The translations under genes were made by a program, and so were the position numbers. From contig OY540812.1 of NCBI GenBank assembly GCA_961205875.1, positions 18,786,001-18,850,000 of the forward strand: a DNA stretch of 64,000 bases, given 5' to 3'. The stretch's first letter is position 1. Every line of letters starts with the position of its first letter. Source of the DNA: Sialis fuliginosa (lineage: Eukaryota; Arthropoda; Insecta; Megaloptera; Sialidae). The notes beneath the pieces were generated by a model. It did not search any database, was not told where the DNA came from, and worked only from the letters and a program-made list of their open reading frames with translations. This document shows positions 1 to 13,024 of the stretch, one piece after another.

Positions 1-3000
1 AAACAAAAATTTCTAACAATAAGATTTTTGGTCTTGATGTAATTAAACCCAAAATTTATATTGGAGAATAAGATTGGTACCTACGTACGACAAAATATAC
101 AATTGATATTTTTCTATAAAATGTGTAAACAACAAAAGGATTTGATTTAGAAATAAATACGTGTGAACCCATAATAACCCGCTACTTTGTAAAAACATGA
201 AATATACAAAACTATAGATACACGCATTTAGTCATGAAAAACAAAACTGTAATATGAGTTGTAATTAAAAAAATAATACTATTATAGATGTATCTGGACA
301 TGCAAGTTGTCCAAATTATAGACGCTTTTCATGAAATAAACGACCAAAAAACATGCATATTTAAAAAAGATGGAATATAAAATAATCAATTAAAATCATT
401 CCAAACTATATAAACAGATAATTTAAATCGAATTAAATAATTCAATTAAGCGCAATTAAATCGAGATAAAAACATTTGTTTCAAATATACGACAATGTTT
501 TTTGCCTTTGAATAAAGATAATTACAAGTTTGTGCAATCTAGTTGCAAGTGTTATTCTCAAACGAGTTTTTGCACAAATAACAGTAGCTCTAATTAATCA
601 TGTCTGCAGTATTCAAAATACGATGGATGAAAACTAAAGTCACTTCGCCATAATACAAAGCTAATACGTCTAGACACCCTTCATTGTTAAGTGTTTTTTA
701 CAATTCGTATTTCTCATCAAAACTGATAAATTGCATTATTGTAAGTTATATGCATACATAAAATACAATATATATATATATAAAGATATATGTAATATCG
801 TATATAAATTTTAATCTTGTCACTAGTTTAAAATCACCTTTTAATAAATTATTTTTCTGTTATATCTGACAAACCGTCACTAGAATTTAACTGTTACATT
901 TAACTGTCTGTGTTATTTTTACTATTTGAACATTACATATCTTTTGAAATAAAGTGATATAAACAGATATAATTCAAAAAACTTTCTTTACTATGATCCG
1001 AAAAAAATTCGGTTAAAAGGATTTGTAAGCATAATTTATTTATAATATAATTTCTTTAAAAAAACTGCTATTTTGAATTGGGTTATATTTTTGAAAGACA
1101 ATTTAAGAGCGTATAATATAATAATGTAATTTTTTTCTTCAAAATATAAAAATGAGAGTCGTTTCAAAAATTTGTAAAATATACGATTTTATATACGATT
1201 TTATTTTCATATAAAATCCGCATCAGTGATTTATTCTATGAAACATATTTATGTATTTCTTAAATAATGATTTTTGATTAATCTTAAATTACTTTGTGGT
1301 AAAAAATCGGTGATCAAATAAAAAAAAGCATTTTGAAGTTGAAAACTATACGATTTCGAATTATTTCGAATTACAGCAGATTTTGTTTAATTCTGTGCTC
1401 CCTAACTAAAATGACAAATTTTTTGTTAGTTTTATAACATTTTAATTTTGTAAAAAATGAATGAAAGTTTTTAAAAAAACCACAGAAAACTTTAAAATGA
1501 GGTTAAAAATCTATAAAATCTATTTTTATACCTACATTTTAAAACATAAATTGTTTACTTTTAATGCGTACGTTAAATTTATTATACAATATGCCCAATT
1601 CAATTTTCATTTTGTATATTTCTATTATAAAATATGAATTTTAAACAGTGAAAATCCCATGCAAATCGTGCCAAGTCCAAACAACAGATACTTTTTTAAA
1701 CGAAGTATTGATTTTTTTATTATCTATCTATCGTAAGAGCAATATTATTACACAGAAATTCACTTTTTTCAAATTATAAAAGACAACACCATATCAAAAG
1801 TGACTTGAATGTAATAATTCTCCCACAACTGTTTACTATGAGAGCCTTTAATAATTATTCATTATAAAAATTATACCAAAATTTTTTTTTAGATTAAACC
1901 AGCAAATTCTGCATAACATAACAATAATAAAATCATACAAAAAAATGCACGTATAATCTGTTACTTAATAAGGAAATAGAATTAAATATTAAATCGTTTA
2001 TAATCCTAGTACAAATTTCGATTCCCGTCGAACAATAGCAATATGAAATACCTGTATACAAGCCCATTGTTGCTCAGTCATGTCTAAATAACGCCAGTCA
2101 CTGGAATAAGATGATTTATTTATTATAAAGGCGAACGCTATGGATACGCGGTACAAAATTTGAATCGTAATTTATTATTCCTTTGGATGTTTATTTAAAT
2201 CACACAAGTGAATAATTTGATAATAGAATTTAAATATTCTATGATAGTAATTGGGATATTTTATTTTAATTTTCAATAATTTTTAAAATGATTAAGGAAT
2301 GAGATTTTTTTTCAGAGATATTTATTTATAATATGATTTTTTCAAATGATTTTCTTCAGAATAGTTATTTGGTTAGTATTCTTGTGGAGCGGTCTTTCTT
2401 ATACTGCTATTATTTTTTAAATTTTTTTTATTCAGGTAAATGTGATAAAATTGGGTCATAATCAGGCATTTTTATATTTTATAAAACTATGAGCAGTTCC
2501 ATTCTATTTTTGCTGTAATGTCTGATTACCAACCTGTAGACGCTGTTACTCAAAAATGACAAAACATAGAAGAGTTGAAATTTATATTTAGGATCGTCCA
2601 AGAAGAAAACCTCCGTATATTTACCTACTCTCGTCAGTTTTTTATTATATGTAATTTATGTTCTATTTATTTATAATTCGAGATTTTGTAATAATCGATA
2701 CTATCGATAGGGCTACTGATATTTTCAATTATTTTCTCGTGTCTTAAACAAATATGTTTTAAATTCGTTAACACTAGTTCTATATTTTCCAAATTATGAA
2801 TATTAATATAACTTCGCACTGCAGATCATATTTTCAAACAGTTGTTTGAATTGTCATGAGATATAACCATATTATTGAATGCCTGAATCAATTATAAGGT
2901 ACATGTTAACAGGCACATATTATGTAAATGTTCTACCATTTACAATACACGGTATTAGTTATTGAATATTGATCAAATATCCCTTGCGGGCACTAGTAAA

Positions 3001-3060
3001 AGTAGTTATTTTATTTTCTATATTAAATCAAAATAATTTTTATATTAAATTATAACATCA
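1..3060. other. Gene-free AT-rich intergenic DNA
   Basis: I see no open frame with recognisable protein character on either strand, no splice-flanked exon and no long inverted repeat. The stretch is AT-rich with homopolymer runs and short (TA)n near 766-790. A segment around 2505-2620 resembles one around 34585-34690 (shared words such as catagaagagttg versus cgtagaagagtg), so at least part of it is old dispersed repeat. From about 3070 a phrase beginning acagggtgtctcg resembles a commonly seen transposon end, but no partner end was found. Confidence 0.5.
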
Positions 3061-3629
3061 GTATTAAAAGTAATATACAGGGTGTCTCGTTAATATAACG
3101 ACAAACTTTCTGGAGTTGTCGAGGACCTATACCCTCAAACGAGCCGTTTTCGCAGTAGAGCAAAAGAAAGGACCCCGCACAAAAGCAAAAGATTTTGTAT
3201 TTTAGTTGAATTTTTTTTAACTTGGCGAAATGATAGTTCAAACTACACATTCCCTTTCTTGATCATTTGAAACTCCTGAATAAAAATAACGTTTACGTAA
3301 CGTGACAAAACTAAGTGAGATTTAAAAACATTAAAATAAGAAATATACCTATATAATCAGAACGATAGATTTATCCAATTTAAATTAAAAACATTGTCTT
3401 AAATACTTATATGTAGAGACAGGTATTGTGAAACTTAAAATGAACAAAAAAAGTCTTAATTCGCTGGGAAAAGCATTCAGGTACAAGAGAATATTAGTCG
3501 AAATTCAGTAGAACCTCGGTAGTAAGTTTTTGATGGGACTGGAGGGAAAATAAGTACTAAAGTAAAACATACTAACGAGATTCCACTGTATTAGTCCTTC
3601 TCTTCTAGGATCTACACTGATCTTGGCTA

Positions 3630-3755
3630 GCATAAAACAAAATTAATATTGATTAGGTAATCGTCCGTTTACTAATCATGATTATATTTAGCATTAACGT
3701 TAATCATGGTTTAAAAACTACATGTTAACTAATCATAATTAATTTTGTTTTATGC
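3630..3755. repeat. Inverted repeat, 27-bp arms (hairpin or MITE-like)
   Basis: The left arm 3630-3656 (gcataaaacaaaattaat...) is the reverse complement of the right arm 3729-3755 with about two mismatches. The roughly 70-bp spacer holds further small inverted motifs built on aatcatgatt and attaacgttaat. No coding content is present. It may be a small non-autonomous transposon or a chance-derived AT hairpin; the arm length favours a mobile origin. Confidence 0.5.
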
Positions 3756-3829
3756 AACCCATCATGAATGAATCTAACCAATTGCAATGTCACGATAAAA
3801 CAAAGAAAAAAAACCACTATAAAATTCCT

Positions 3830-4160
3830 ATTATTTATCAGCCACCAAACAGCGTCGCTTCCATCATCATCATCATCACCTCAATATCCCAGACATCTGT
3901 AGGTACATCTATAAAACTTATCGCTGGCGTGTTTTTTATCTGTAGCTTGGGCACGCACGAGCTATTGTAATGTGTATAAAAGTGTCCTTCGCTGCAACGC
4001 CGTTGCTGCTGCAAGAAATGCATCATAAGTCCCCTTGTCGTCACGCGTCACGCATCCACTCACACTTTCCCACACACACTCTCGCACATACGCTTACTAG
4101 CCGATGCTTGCACGCGTTTAGAGGTAATGTGTGGTTTTGTATGCGTGTGGCAGTGGTTGT
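3830..4160 (+). promoter_or_regulatory. GC-richer island with TATA-like box; possible promoter and first exon
   Basis: This patch is clearly richer in G+C and CpG than its surroundings. It holds a strong TATA-like word (tataaaag, 3975-3982), a CA-repeat-rich stretch, and a splice-donor-like gag|gtaatgt near 4122. These are features of an insect promoter with a 5' non-coding exon on the + strand. The short open frames here (3752-3970 and 3970-4170) have no recognisable protein character, so I do not call them genes. No clear initiator sits at the expected distance. The downstream coding exons, if any, are not visible in this window. Confidence 0.3.
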
Positions 4161-4596
4161 AAAACATTGATGGATTTATTGGTATTGAGATTTTTAAAAT
4201 AAGTATGTAACAAAGAATTTATTTTAGTTGATTTTAATTTCATCGATTATAATTTATCCGTGTTATAAATTATTGATAGAAAATTTGACGATACGTTGGA
4301 TTTATCGACCTTATTGTATTTGAGGTTGAATAAGGATAAATCCAGTATATATTTGCATTATAGATTCGCGTATTAGTTGCCAGATACTCAAAATTTTTGT
4401 TTCAATATGTATGGCAATTCCATTTATGTAACAGCGTAATTATTATCGGTTAATTCGTAGGGAAATTGGAGTGTGTAACATGATTTTAATATTTTAATAG
4501 TAAAAAAAGTAACTGTAACTAGGATTACCCATTTCAATGCGGATTTAAGATTCATGATAGATGCAGATTACAATCACCATGGAAAATAAGAAATTA

Positions 4597-5018
4597 CTAC
4601 ACGGACTGAAAAGTCTTTGGTCTGACATACAGATGGCGACATAAACAAAAAATCCTTATGCTTCCGATAGAGTACCAAAGAATTTACAAAGAAAACGGCC
4701 GCAAATGGCGAAGAAAAAATTATGTTTTAAAGCTCACATTACGACCGATAAATTGAAGTAATTGCGCTATGAATTGGTTCCGTACCCACCGTATTTTCCT
4801 GACCTGAAGATTTTACTATAATGAAGAGGTCGAGTTGGAAACAAACGTCTATTTTGAGGGACTTGATGCGAACCACTATAAGACCGGTATCGAAATGTTA
4901 AAGGACCGTTGGAACAAGCGCATTATTCTAGATGGAGATTATGTCGAAGAATAAAAGAGTTTTTTAATTAAAAAATCGTTTTCTCATTGTAAGGCCAAAG
5001 ACTTTTCAGCCCATGTAG
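4597..5018 (+). mobile_element. Decayed mariner-type element (422 bp), internally deleted
   Basis: The ends form terminal inverted repeats of about 26 bp: the left end begins ctacacggactgaaaag and the right end, read in reverse complement, begins ctacatgggctgaaaag. Both flanks are TA (4595-4596 and 5019-5020), the target duplication of the Tc1/mariner superfamily. At 422 bp it is about one third of a full mariner. Only the C-terminal part of a transposase frame remains, interrupted by stops. The element is dead but retains both ends, so it could have been cross-mobilised. Confidence 0.75.
4750..4954 (+). pseudogene. Mariner transposase C-terminal remnant
   Basis: Conceptual translation around 4750-4806 gives a KLK/stop/LRYELVPYPPYFPDL string, matching the region just before the last catalytic Asp of mariner transposases (usually PYSPDLAP). 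After a frame disruption near 4807-4819, frame 4820-4954 reads NEEVELETNVYFEGLDANHY (4820-4879), continues through a segment with a DRWNKRI motif, and ends GDYVEE then TAA. This is the conserved mariner C-terminus. There is an internal TAA at 4759-4761 and at least one frameshift. The DNA-binding domain and the first catalytic Asp are gone. The family call rests on motif recognition, not a search. Confidence 0.75.
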
Positions 5019-5330
5019 TACATAAAAAAAATAATACTAAGTATATTCATCTAGAACTTTGGTTAAAACATTTTGGCGATCGCATAACACACGTGTATCA
5101 CGCACGTCATTTGTATCGCTGATGACATCATCGAGTCAGGTGAAGCGTGCATGGAGACCAATGGTTCGAGATCCTAACTCACTCACCCTCGCTTGGCTCT
5201 TTAGCTCTTACCCATTACATGGAGTAAAGTTATTTATAGAGATGTCAAATGTGCACGAGTTTATAAATGTGAATATGATTAATCATTTCAACGAGCGGTC
5301 CCTAACAACAATGAGTAATTAAAGTGAACA

Positions 5331-8300
5331 TTACAATTTTTACAATTTGATATTTTGTAGGTTTGGAATGGTTTTTATAGGGATATCGATTACTGAATGC
5401 TAAATCTCTGAAATTTTAACAGACAACTTTAATATTACATGTACGATATACATTTGGGTATATGTTTTTTTTATTTTCAATTTTAGTTTTTGTTACTTCA
5501 AATGTTTAGAAAAAATGTACTTAGTGGAATCAAAAAATGCCATTTAAATCATTTGAGTGTGAATTAATAATGTTTAAAAATACGTTGAATTCAGAAATTA
5601 TGACGTTTTATATATATCAATTTCTCGAAATAAAATAATAACAAATATTATAATTTCTCCAGTATGTATAGTACCAGTGTACCATAATAATATCATGTCG
5701 TTGAAAATAACTTAGAGGTTTCATCAATCTTGCTGTCTAAAATCAGCACTAGAAAAATATGATTGGTAAACTATACACTTATTTCATGCTTCAGTAGTTT
5801 GTTATGTCAACTATTATAATCCATTGAAAGAAAGACAGTTATTGTATTTTAAATATACCTTTATATATATAAATATATATCTGAGAGAGAGGGGGAGAGA
5901 ATAAAATGAAACACAAATCCATTACCACTAACATTATATAGCGTGTTTATATTGAATTAAATTTACAACGAGTGGGGATCAAACCCCTAAGGATACACTA
6001 TGGCATATACATATAGGTATACGTACATGAGATGTACATGGCATACGGTTCGCGTGCTTGTATTTGCTAAAACTAACGTCGGGGTTCCGTGGAATTTATC
6101 CAGTGAATTGTTCTTTAATATTAGATCTGTACTTAAAATTTCAAGAACTGCAATGATATGAATAATTTAAAATAAGATAAAATGAGAACTCACCAAGCAA
6201 CGACTTATGTGACTTATTTCGTAATAAATATATGTAGGAATAATATACGTGCTCTCCATTTTAATTTATATTTCAATCGTTTTTTAAATTAATAAATAGG
6301 AACGGTTTAAAATTCTGAATGTATGTAATGTACATGTATGAACATGAAAGATATTTTCAATTTGGGTTGTCTTGAATATAAGATCATATTGAAACTGTTT
6401 AAAATGAACATTGGTATATTTTAAGTCTTTTTAATAATACCATAAAATAAAACTAAGACATCGCACGCATGGAGGGAAAGATGATGATAAAAGGAAACTA
6501 ATTTTCATGTACTTTTTTATGTTCTTATTACAATCATAAAAATATATTTGAGGTATATAATACAGAGGTGAAAGAGAAAAAAAATTGTCAATACTAAATA
6601 ATATTATATACTAAATATCAATATTAAAATTTTTTCTTCGTACCTACCTATAATGAATTATCTGTTTTTTTTATAAAGTAATTAAAAATTTCCGTAGAAA
6701 CTACATGTAAGCATTCTCATTATTTCTTAAATGTACAATGCATACATCACATATAAAGTTCGTTATAGTACTATAGACGAATCTTGTAAATTATGGTTAA
6801 AGTTTTGTTCGAGTAACAAATTTTAAACTTTTCGGCAACTTGTTTCACTTAGCCAACGAAAATCTCTGATTTCTATTACACTTGGAACGTACAATGTAAA
6901 ATAAGAAGTGTGTGGATCGAAAGAAGAGAAATAACAGTTGTAAATTGCCTAAGGAAAACTTGTAGAAGAAGAGAAAATTGAAAATTACTGTTCAATTATT
7001 TGAGACATCAGTCTAGTGGGTGAGAACTTTACAAGATTCAATCCTTTTGCACTGCACGAGATTTTAAACTAACACAAAATTAAGTTCAACTTGAAAATAT
7101 TGTTTCTTATACACTTTCAGTTTTAGTTTTTTAATTTTATTTTCTAATGGAGTTTCGTTGGAAAGTAAAATGTTAATACCTATGTAGAATGTAAATATAC
7201 GGTAGTTAAAAGTGTTCATTACATTAATTAAAACATAATGCTATATGAATTAGCTAAATATAAATCTAAAATAATTGTTGAATCGATAAAGTTTTGAAAT
7301 ATATGTTAATTTTCAAAACTCAATAACAATTAGATTTTTTTTTATATAAATAAAATTACAAATTTTATTTAAACACCTACAAGAATTCTAATACAGTACA
7401 TACTCAGAAACTAGAAGTTTGTTAGTAAGGCAAGTTCAGTAATAAGCCGTTTTTGAGCTTTGCGGGCCTCTAAGTTTTTTTTTGGTTAAACGGTTTTAAC
7501 ATTCACAATATTCACATGTTCGGTAATTAAGCATATTTATTCTTTCTTTGTAGTGAAATGTATCTATTATATAATCTCTGTTCTTTAATATAGTATTTGT
7601 TTTTGATGTACAGTGAAATGCAGAAGTGGTCAACCAGTTTTCATTCATATTCGATTATCACAAACTTATCCCATTTGATTATTATAATATTTAAATCATT
7701 TCTCCATATACCCAACAAAGACAGATATTTTGAAACTCATTTGCTAGATAAATAAGTACTCTTCGTTTATAGTACTCATATATATTTGTGCGATTAACTT
7801 ATTATGCAATTTATTGAAAATTGTATAAGTAAATTTTGTAGCAATAAATATTTGGTATTCCATATAAAATAAAATTAATAATGAAATTGACGTTTATTTG
7901 TGTTTAAAAAAAATGATGTTACTATATAAGCTTCGCGATAGAAAAAGATAACCAATGATGTCTGTCTTTCGAATCTGTTGTAAGCGATTCTGACCTTTAC
8001 GGTGGCAGACAACTTCTGAAGCCCATAGTACATTATGTAGTTAGACAAATTCAGTAATTAGACGGCAGGAATGTTTTCATGATGCCTAATAAACGAGTTT
8101 GTACGTGTACTTAAATGAAGGACTAATAAACTTTAGCAGAGAATATTTGATATTGAGTCCATACATTAATAAGTCTTATGTCAAAAAATAACATGAAAAT
8201 AAATCAAATAAGAATATAAATGTTAAAAGAAAGTTTTTATAAATCTGGAAACTTTGAGAATTAATTTTTATTATCAGCATTAAAACTAGCACACATTAAA

Positions 8301-9900
8301 CAGGAATTGAAAACTATTATGAAAACTGAAAATTAATCTGCTTTTTATAGTTCGTCAACACAAGAAAGGTTGGTCTATTATTTCACCCACAATGAAAGCG
8401 GAGAATATCTGCAGAAATCATTTAAAACTCCAAATCACCAAACTTTTCTTTATATTCAAGATGCTTCATGAAGTTCGTATTTCATGCAGACGAGAAAAAC
8501 GCATTCAATTTTAGTTATATTTGTATTAATCAATAAGATTGGAACGCCCGACCTTCTTTTTACGAAAGTAATTTGTAAGAATACATGTTTAGCATGCGAA
8601 AGTTTTTATTTTGGAATACTTTGTGTAACAAGTGGTAACTAAAGTTTGTTTACTTGGTGATTTTTTGCCAGTTACGTTTAATCTCTAACTAGAGTTGCGT
8701 TCGGTGACAAAAAACATCTTGTTTTATAGAATCTGTTAAATAATGAACTAACATTTTAACTACATGCGATTTTTTTAGTGTTTTAGTTTTAAAAATTACG
8801 TGAATGTACATAATACAAAAGATATTCGCGAATCTTTTGAATGTTTACAAATGATGGTACTTTTTACTTGCAATTAATTAGTGTTTAAATACTTTACATA
8901 GAAATCGTCTTCTTCTTCATTAATTTCTTGTTTGCTTGTTTTAATTTAAGAAACAGTCAAATATCATACTGTATCAAAAAAATTATACAGACATCGTAGA
9001 AATGAGTATCTAGAATTTTTAAAGAAACAATATAAGTTTCAAACTCACCTATTGTATATTGACATACTATTGAACTATAGCATTTTGCTTTATTTTTTCC
9101 TTAAATCTTGTGTTTTATTCGTGATGTTATAAAAGAGTTTAAGAATATACTTAACTATTTTGTTTTACGAATACATATTACACACTCGAAAATATACAGA
9201 TTCGTAGTGCGTTAATATTTTGATTTTTTTTTAATTCATCACAATTGTCTCTTACTTACTCCGTCACTGGTATTGATTATAATCTTTTACATTCTAAATA
9301 AGTTTACGCTATATACCAAATTATCCCCAAAAACCAAATTATATCTCAGATTGCTTTCAATATATTATTATGTATACTATACTAAAAGAAACTTATCTGT
9401 TTTGATATTATGTGCTATAATTTTAAAACATAATAAAGTTTTATTTTTTTATTTTACATAAGAAATTTCTAAGGGACAACAACGTTCGCTACATGATAAA
9501 TATTATACGACTCGTTAAATTTCTGGTAAATAATAATACGCCAAGTAAGCTCAAATTTTATAAATAACTAAAAAAATATTATAAGAAGTTTCATTCAAAA
9601 TCCTGAAATAATTCACCCCCTGTGAACAAAGATATCGTCAAAATAAAATCAATAAATTTAACATTGCGAGTATAGAAATTACTCTGACAATGTTAATTTA
9701 TAAAAATAAAACAATAATTTAATGTAAAAAAATTTCTTTACTAAAAAAATTTGAAAAAAAATCCATAAACATAAAAATAAACTTGCATTTTCTAGATGTA
9801 TTACTACAATAAATTAAAATGATTTCAGAAAACTTCTCCACTTAAAATATAACAAGACATACCAACCTATCAAAAATAACACAAAAAATAAAAACCATTT
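5331..9900. other. Gene-free AT-rich intergenic DNA
   Basis: I see no supported gene here. There is a short (GA)n tract at about 5882-5902 and scattered AT microsatellites. The short open frames, such as 9273-9461, are compositionally random. The stretch just before it (5040-5240) is somewhat richer in GC and contains a B-box-like ggttcgagatcc at about 5166, but no matching A box or tRNA fold, so I do not call an RNA gene. Confidence 0.5.
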
Positions 9901-9929
9901 GTACTGTGATTTATATTTAAAACATGATA

Positions 9930-10110
9930 GCGAATAGCGGGCGCTTGTAATTATTTAAAACGGCAAACACCGTTTCAACATTGCTGAGTTGCAGTAACAC
10001 GCCGAGATGAGCTATGGCGGTTATGCCTTCACCAAACTTTATACGTATACACGTTCAACAGCCGTAAGTTTCGGCTGATGATGGGCCCTAAACTAGCAAT
10101 ATTTTGTTTC
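9930..10110. promoter_or_regulatory. GC-richer non-coding patch
   Basis: A block of unique, CpG-containing sequence (for example gcgggcgcttg and cacgccgagatgagc) sits in very AT-rich DNA and has no open frame of interest. Such islands in insect intergenic DNA are often conserved regulatory sequence, but nothing here identifies a target gene or factor. It might equally be the eroded end of a mobile element. Confidence 0.2.
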
Positions 10111-10403
10111 GTAAGTTATGTTAATGCCTCACTTAAATTATGTTTGAATATCCTCTCGAAACTGGATCGCAAACGTAAACATGTTGTATGTGTGTAAGTT
10201 TGAATATTTTATGTGTTGTTTTGGTACTGCATATATTTATTATATGGTATAAACGTAATGCATGATATTAAGAATATATTGTGTAATTATTTTATGTGTT
10301 AATGCATGCAATAAACTTTCTTGGTGTAGGTATATACATCATAATATGTGTATTAATACTTTAATATATATATATACATTTAGGTGTTTAAATATTTTTT
10401 TTC

Positions 10404-10528
10404 TCAGTCCCATTAGCCTATGTTTTAGCTTTGGATCTAAAGAAAATTTTCCTAAAATTTCAGACCTGTAGATCAAACCTTCGAAGAGCGCAAACTGAGT
10501 CTTTTTCCCATTTGATTAACATGGGAAA
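10404..10528 (+). repeat. Dispersed repeat copy 1 (partner inverted at 14374-14496)
   Basis: The sequence from cagtcccattagcctatg to tcccatttgattaacatggg is matched in reverse complement by intron 1 of the lectin gene (14374-14496), with many substitutions but clear collinearity over about 120 bp. It has no coding content. It probably belongs to a larger old repeat that includes the tandem units immediately downstream. Confidence 0.6.
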
Positions 10529-10830
10529 AATTACTTCTAAGCGTGAATAGCTCTTTAAAAACATTTTTTTTTATTTCTCACAGCAATATTTTCTACAAAA
10601 TTAAATTTCCTACAAAAAATATCCTCAGTACTCAATTCATAGATCCAGTATTTTTATTTATTTGATTATAGCATAATGCGAAAAATGACTTTTTTATTTA
10701 CACGTGAATAGCTCGTTTAATTTTTTTTTATTTCTCATAGCGATGATTTGTAGAAAATTAAATTTCCTACAACAAAGATCCTGAGTGCTCAATTCAATGA
10801 TCCAGTATTTTTAATGACAAGTTCGTTTAA
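10520..10830 (+). repeat. Tandem duplication, two units of about 161 bp
   Basis: The phrase cgtgaatagctc occurs at 10542 and 10703. In each copy it is followed by a T-run, a ttatttctca word, then aattaaatttcctaca and ccagtattttt. The units are imperfect (many substitutions), so the duplication is not recent. They sit directly after the dispersed repeat at 10404-10528 and look like internal subrepeats of one mobile or satellite-like element. Confidence 0.6.
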
Positions 10831-12464
10831 GCATTATCATAAAAATCGGATTTTGGAAAAGGGTCTAATCAGATTACCATATGAAAAATGCACTGACGGC
10901 TATGGACATAATTTAACCTTTTAAATATTACTTATTGCCTCAAGTATCCCTACAAGTAAATTTAGATCTTTGCTTTCACTCATAAGGGAGATATGGGGGT
11001 AAAAACCCGTAACGACAAATATTTTTTTCTCAGAAACTATGACAGACATTTGAACGAATCTAACCACAAAAAATATAAACTAGATCTATATTGAGTATTT
11101 TTTCCCATATTTTTAGATTAATTTTTAGAGATGCAAAACATATTATTTAGTTTTCGAGGGTGGTCTTTAATAATAACCACTAATCAAAACTAAGTTTGAA
11201 TGTAAAACTTTACATTTTTTCCTGTGAAAAATTGGTGTATGTTATTTTAATCCGACTTTCAGGTTTACCGGAAATAGATAGTTATTTTAATTTTTGATAA
11301 TAAACTTAAAGTTTTTAATAGAAATTGAAATGTAATGTCATACCAAATACAAAAAACTTGCATATCAGTTTGTTATTATGTCTACTGTCTGTCTGTCGGT
11401 CAAACTAGCTGAATAGTAAAAACGGGTGGAAGGAAATAAAAGTATTTGTGTATTTACCATATACCTATTTATATTCTGTTAGTTTTTGGAGTTTTAGGTA
11501 CATATTACTTAAATTTAAATAAATAAATACTTAATTAATACTGTATAAAACTATATATGAAGGCATTTTGGGTCTTTTTGTATTTAAATCGGAAGTGAAT
11601 TAAATTAATTAGTTTTAATAAAATACTTAATCGTGTAGAACCAGTAATTAGTAATTTAAGTGCTAATATTGAGAAACACAGAAACAGGGATACATCAATA
11701 AGAAAACGTCAAATCTTGCAAGAGAGGTAACATATCATTCCTAATTTGGACAATCCAATTGCCAGTCCAGTCCAATTGAAAATAAAATAAAACCAAATAA
11801 ATTCAATCGTACAAGTATATATGTATGTGTATCGCTATAAATGTGTGTGTGTGTGAGTGTGTTTGAGTTAGAAAACCCACTCACGCGCCCAGTACGACGG
11901 GAGTTAGTTAAAGGAATGCGGGCGTGATTCTATACTACACTGTCTATGCTTATATTTATTTCATCTTTATTCAACGACATCTATGGTAGAATGCAGACAC
12001 TATCATGTCTGTAAGGTGCAGTCAGACGTAAACTATATAACAGATAAACAATAATTTTATTTTATATGAAAATACGATAACCTATAAATATCCAGTAGAA
12101 TTTCATAAAATCAAAAAATGCATTGTGGAATAAAAATTTCGATAAGGTCATTGTAATTTGAGAGTTTTTTTTATTGGCCCTTCCAAGATTTAGCCAGGAA
12201 TCTGTTTTTTTTTTTAAATTTCTTCATTCTTTTGTAATTTAAGCTGAAATGATAAGAATAAAGACTAAAGCATAACAAGCCTTTAATAATTAGTTATTTA
12301 TTTTCAATTATCCGTAAAAATAACTGAAAATTATATGAAATAACTATTTTATTATATGAAGATACAAACAAAATAATAATTAATAATAAGTTTTTTGTTA
12401 GAAATATATAACTTACATAAAATAAGGTACTGTATTTTTTTAATAATTAAAAAATATTTTTATA
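10831..12464. other. Intergenic DNA, repeat-like, with TG microsatellite
   Basis: I recognise no gene. A (TG)n tract occurs at about 11843-11868, followed by a GC-richer patch near 11876-11945. A tctgtctgtcggtc word near 11383 resembles the tail motif of the repeat at 12465-13024. The first 400 bases may continue the repeat element that begins at 10404. Confidence 0.4.
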
Positions 12465-13024
12465 GCTCTTCCTCGCAATATCAAAGCTTTGTGATCGTTT
12501 TAGAATGAGACAAAAAAATTGTTATCCGATTTAAAAATTTTAAATTGATCTTTCCGTTTCAAGTCAAGACAAATACTTTTCATTTCGTGTCTGTCTGTCT
12601 GTCCGTCTGCGTGTCTGTCCCCTGAATCCTTGTTACACGCATAACTCATGAACCACTGAACCGATATTAACGAAACTTGGTTGGATGGATAGGTTTGGCT
12701 TGAGGACGGTCCCATTTCACAATCATCAAAATTGTGACATCTCAAAATATTTATTTATATTTATTTCAAGATAACTCAAGAATGATACATGTTACGTAAA
12801 AAATGTATAGGATCTTTTTTGTAGAGCATTCAATTTCCGATAATATACGTCTACAACGTTTGTTGTAAAATATTTTCTTACAAATATTTATCCCCATTTG
12901 CTTTAAAAAATTGATATTTACTTAATGATTAACCAATGCCAGGCAATTTATCTTAACACTTTATTGGTATTTAAATTGTTCAATAATTAACTACCTTTGG
13001 TGAATTTAGCACGACGAACCACTG
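12465..13024 (+). repeat. Dispersed non-autonomous repeat, copy 1
   Basis: This copy is collinear with 45017-45428 (same strand) and 49168-49612 (opposite strand). Shared landmarks in order are cttcctcgcaatat, a gatctttc/gtttca word, a TCTG-rich tract (12591-12622), aactcatgaaccactgaacc, and a closing cactgtgcatttactt. A 246-bp open frame on the - strand (12500-12745) lies wholly within the repeat and is not conserved between copies, so it is not a gene. The superfamily is unresolved. Confidence 0.65.

Noticed and set aside
5160..5185. B-box-like ggttcgagatcc suggesting a tRNA
   Set aside because: It has one base too many for a B box, no A box at the right spacing, and no cloverleaf can be drawn.
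12500..12745. 81-codon - strand frame rich in Asp/Arg (GDRHADGQTDRHE)
   Set aside because: It is a translation of the TCTG/TCCG-rich repeat tract and is not preserved in the other copies.
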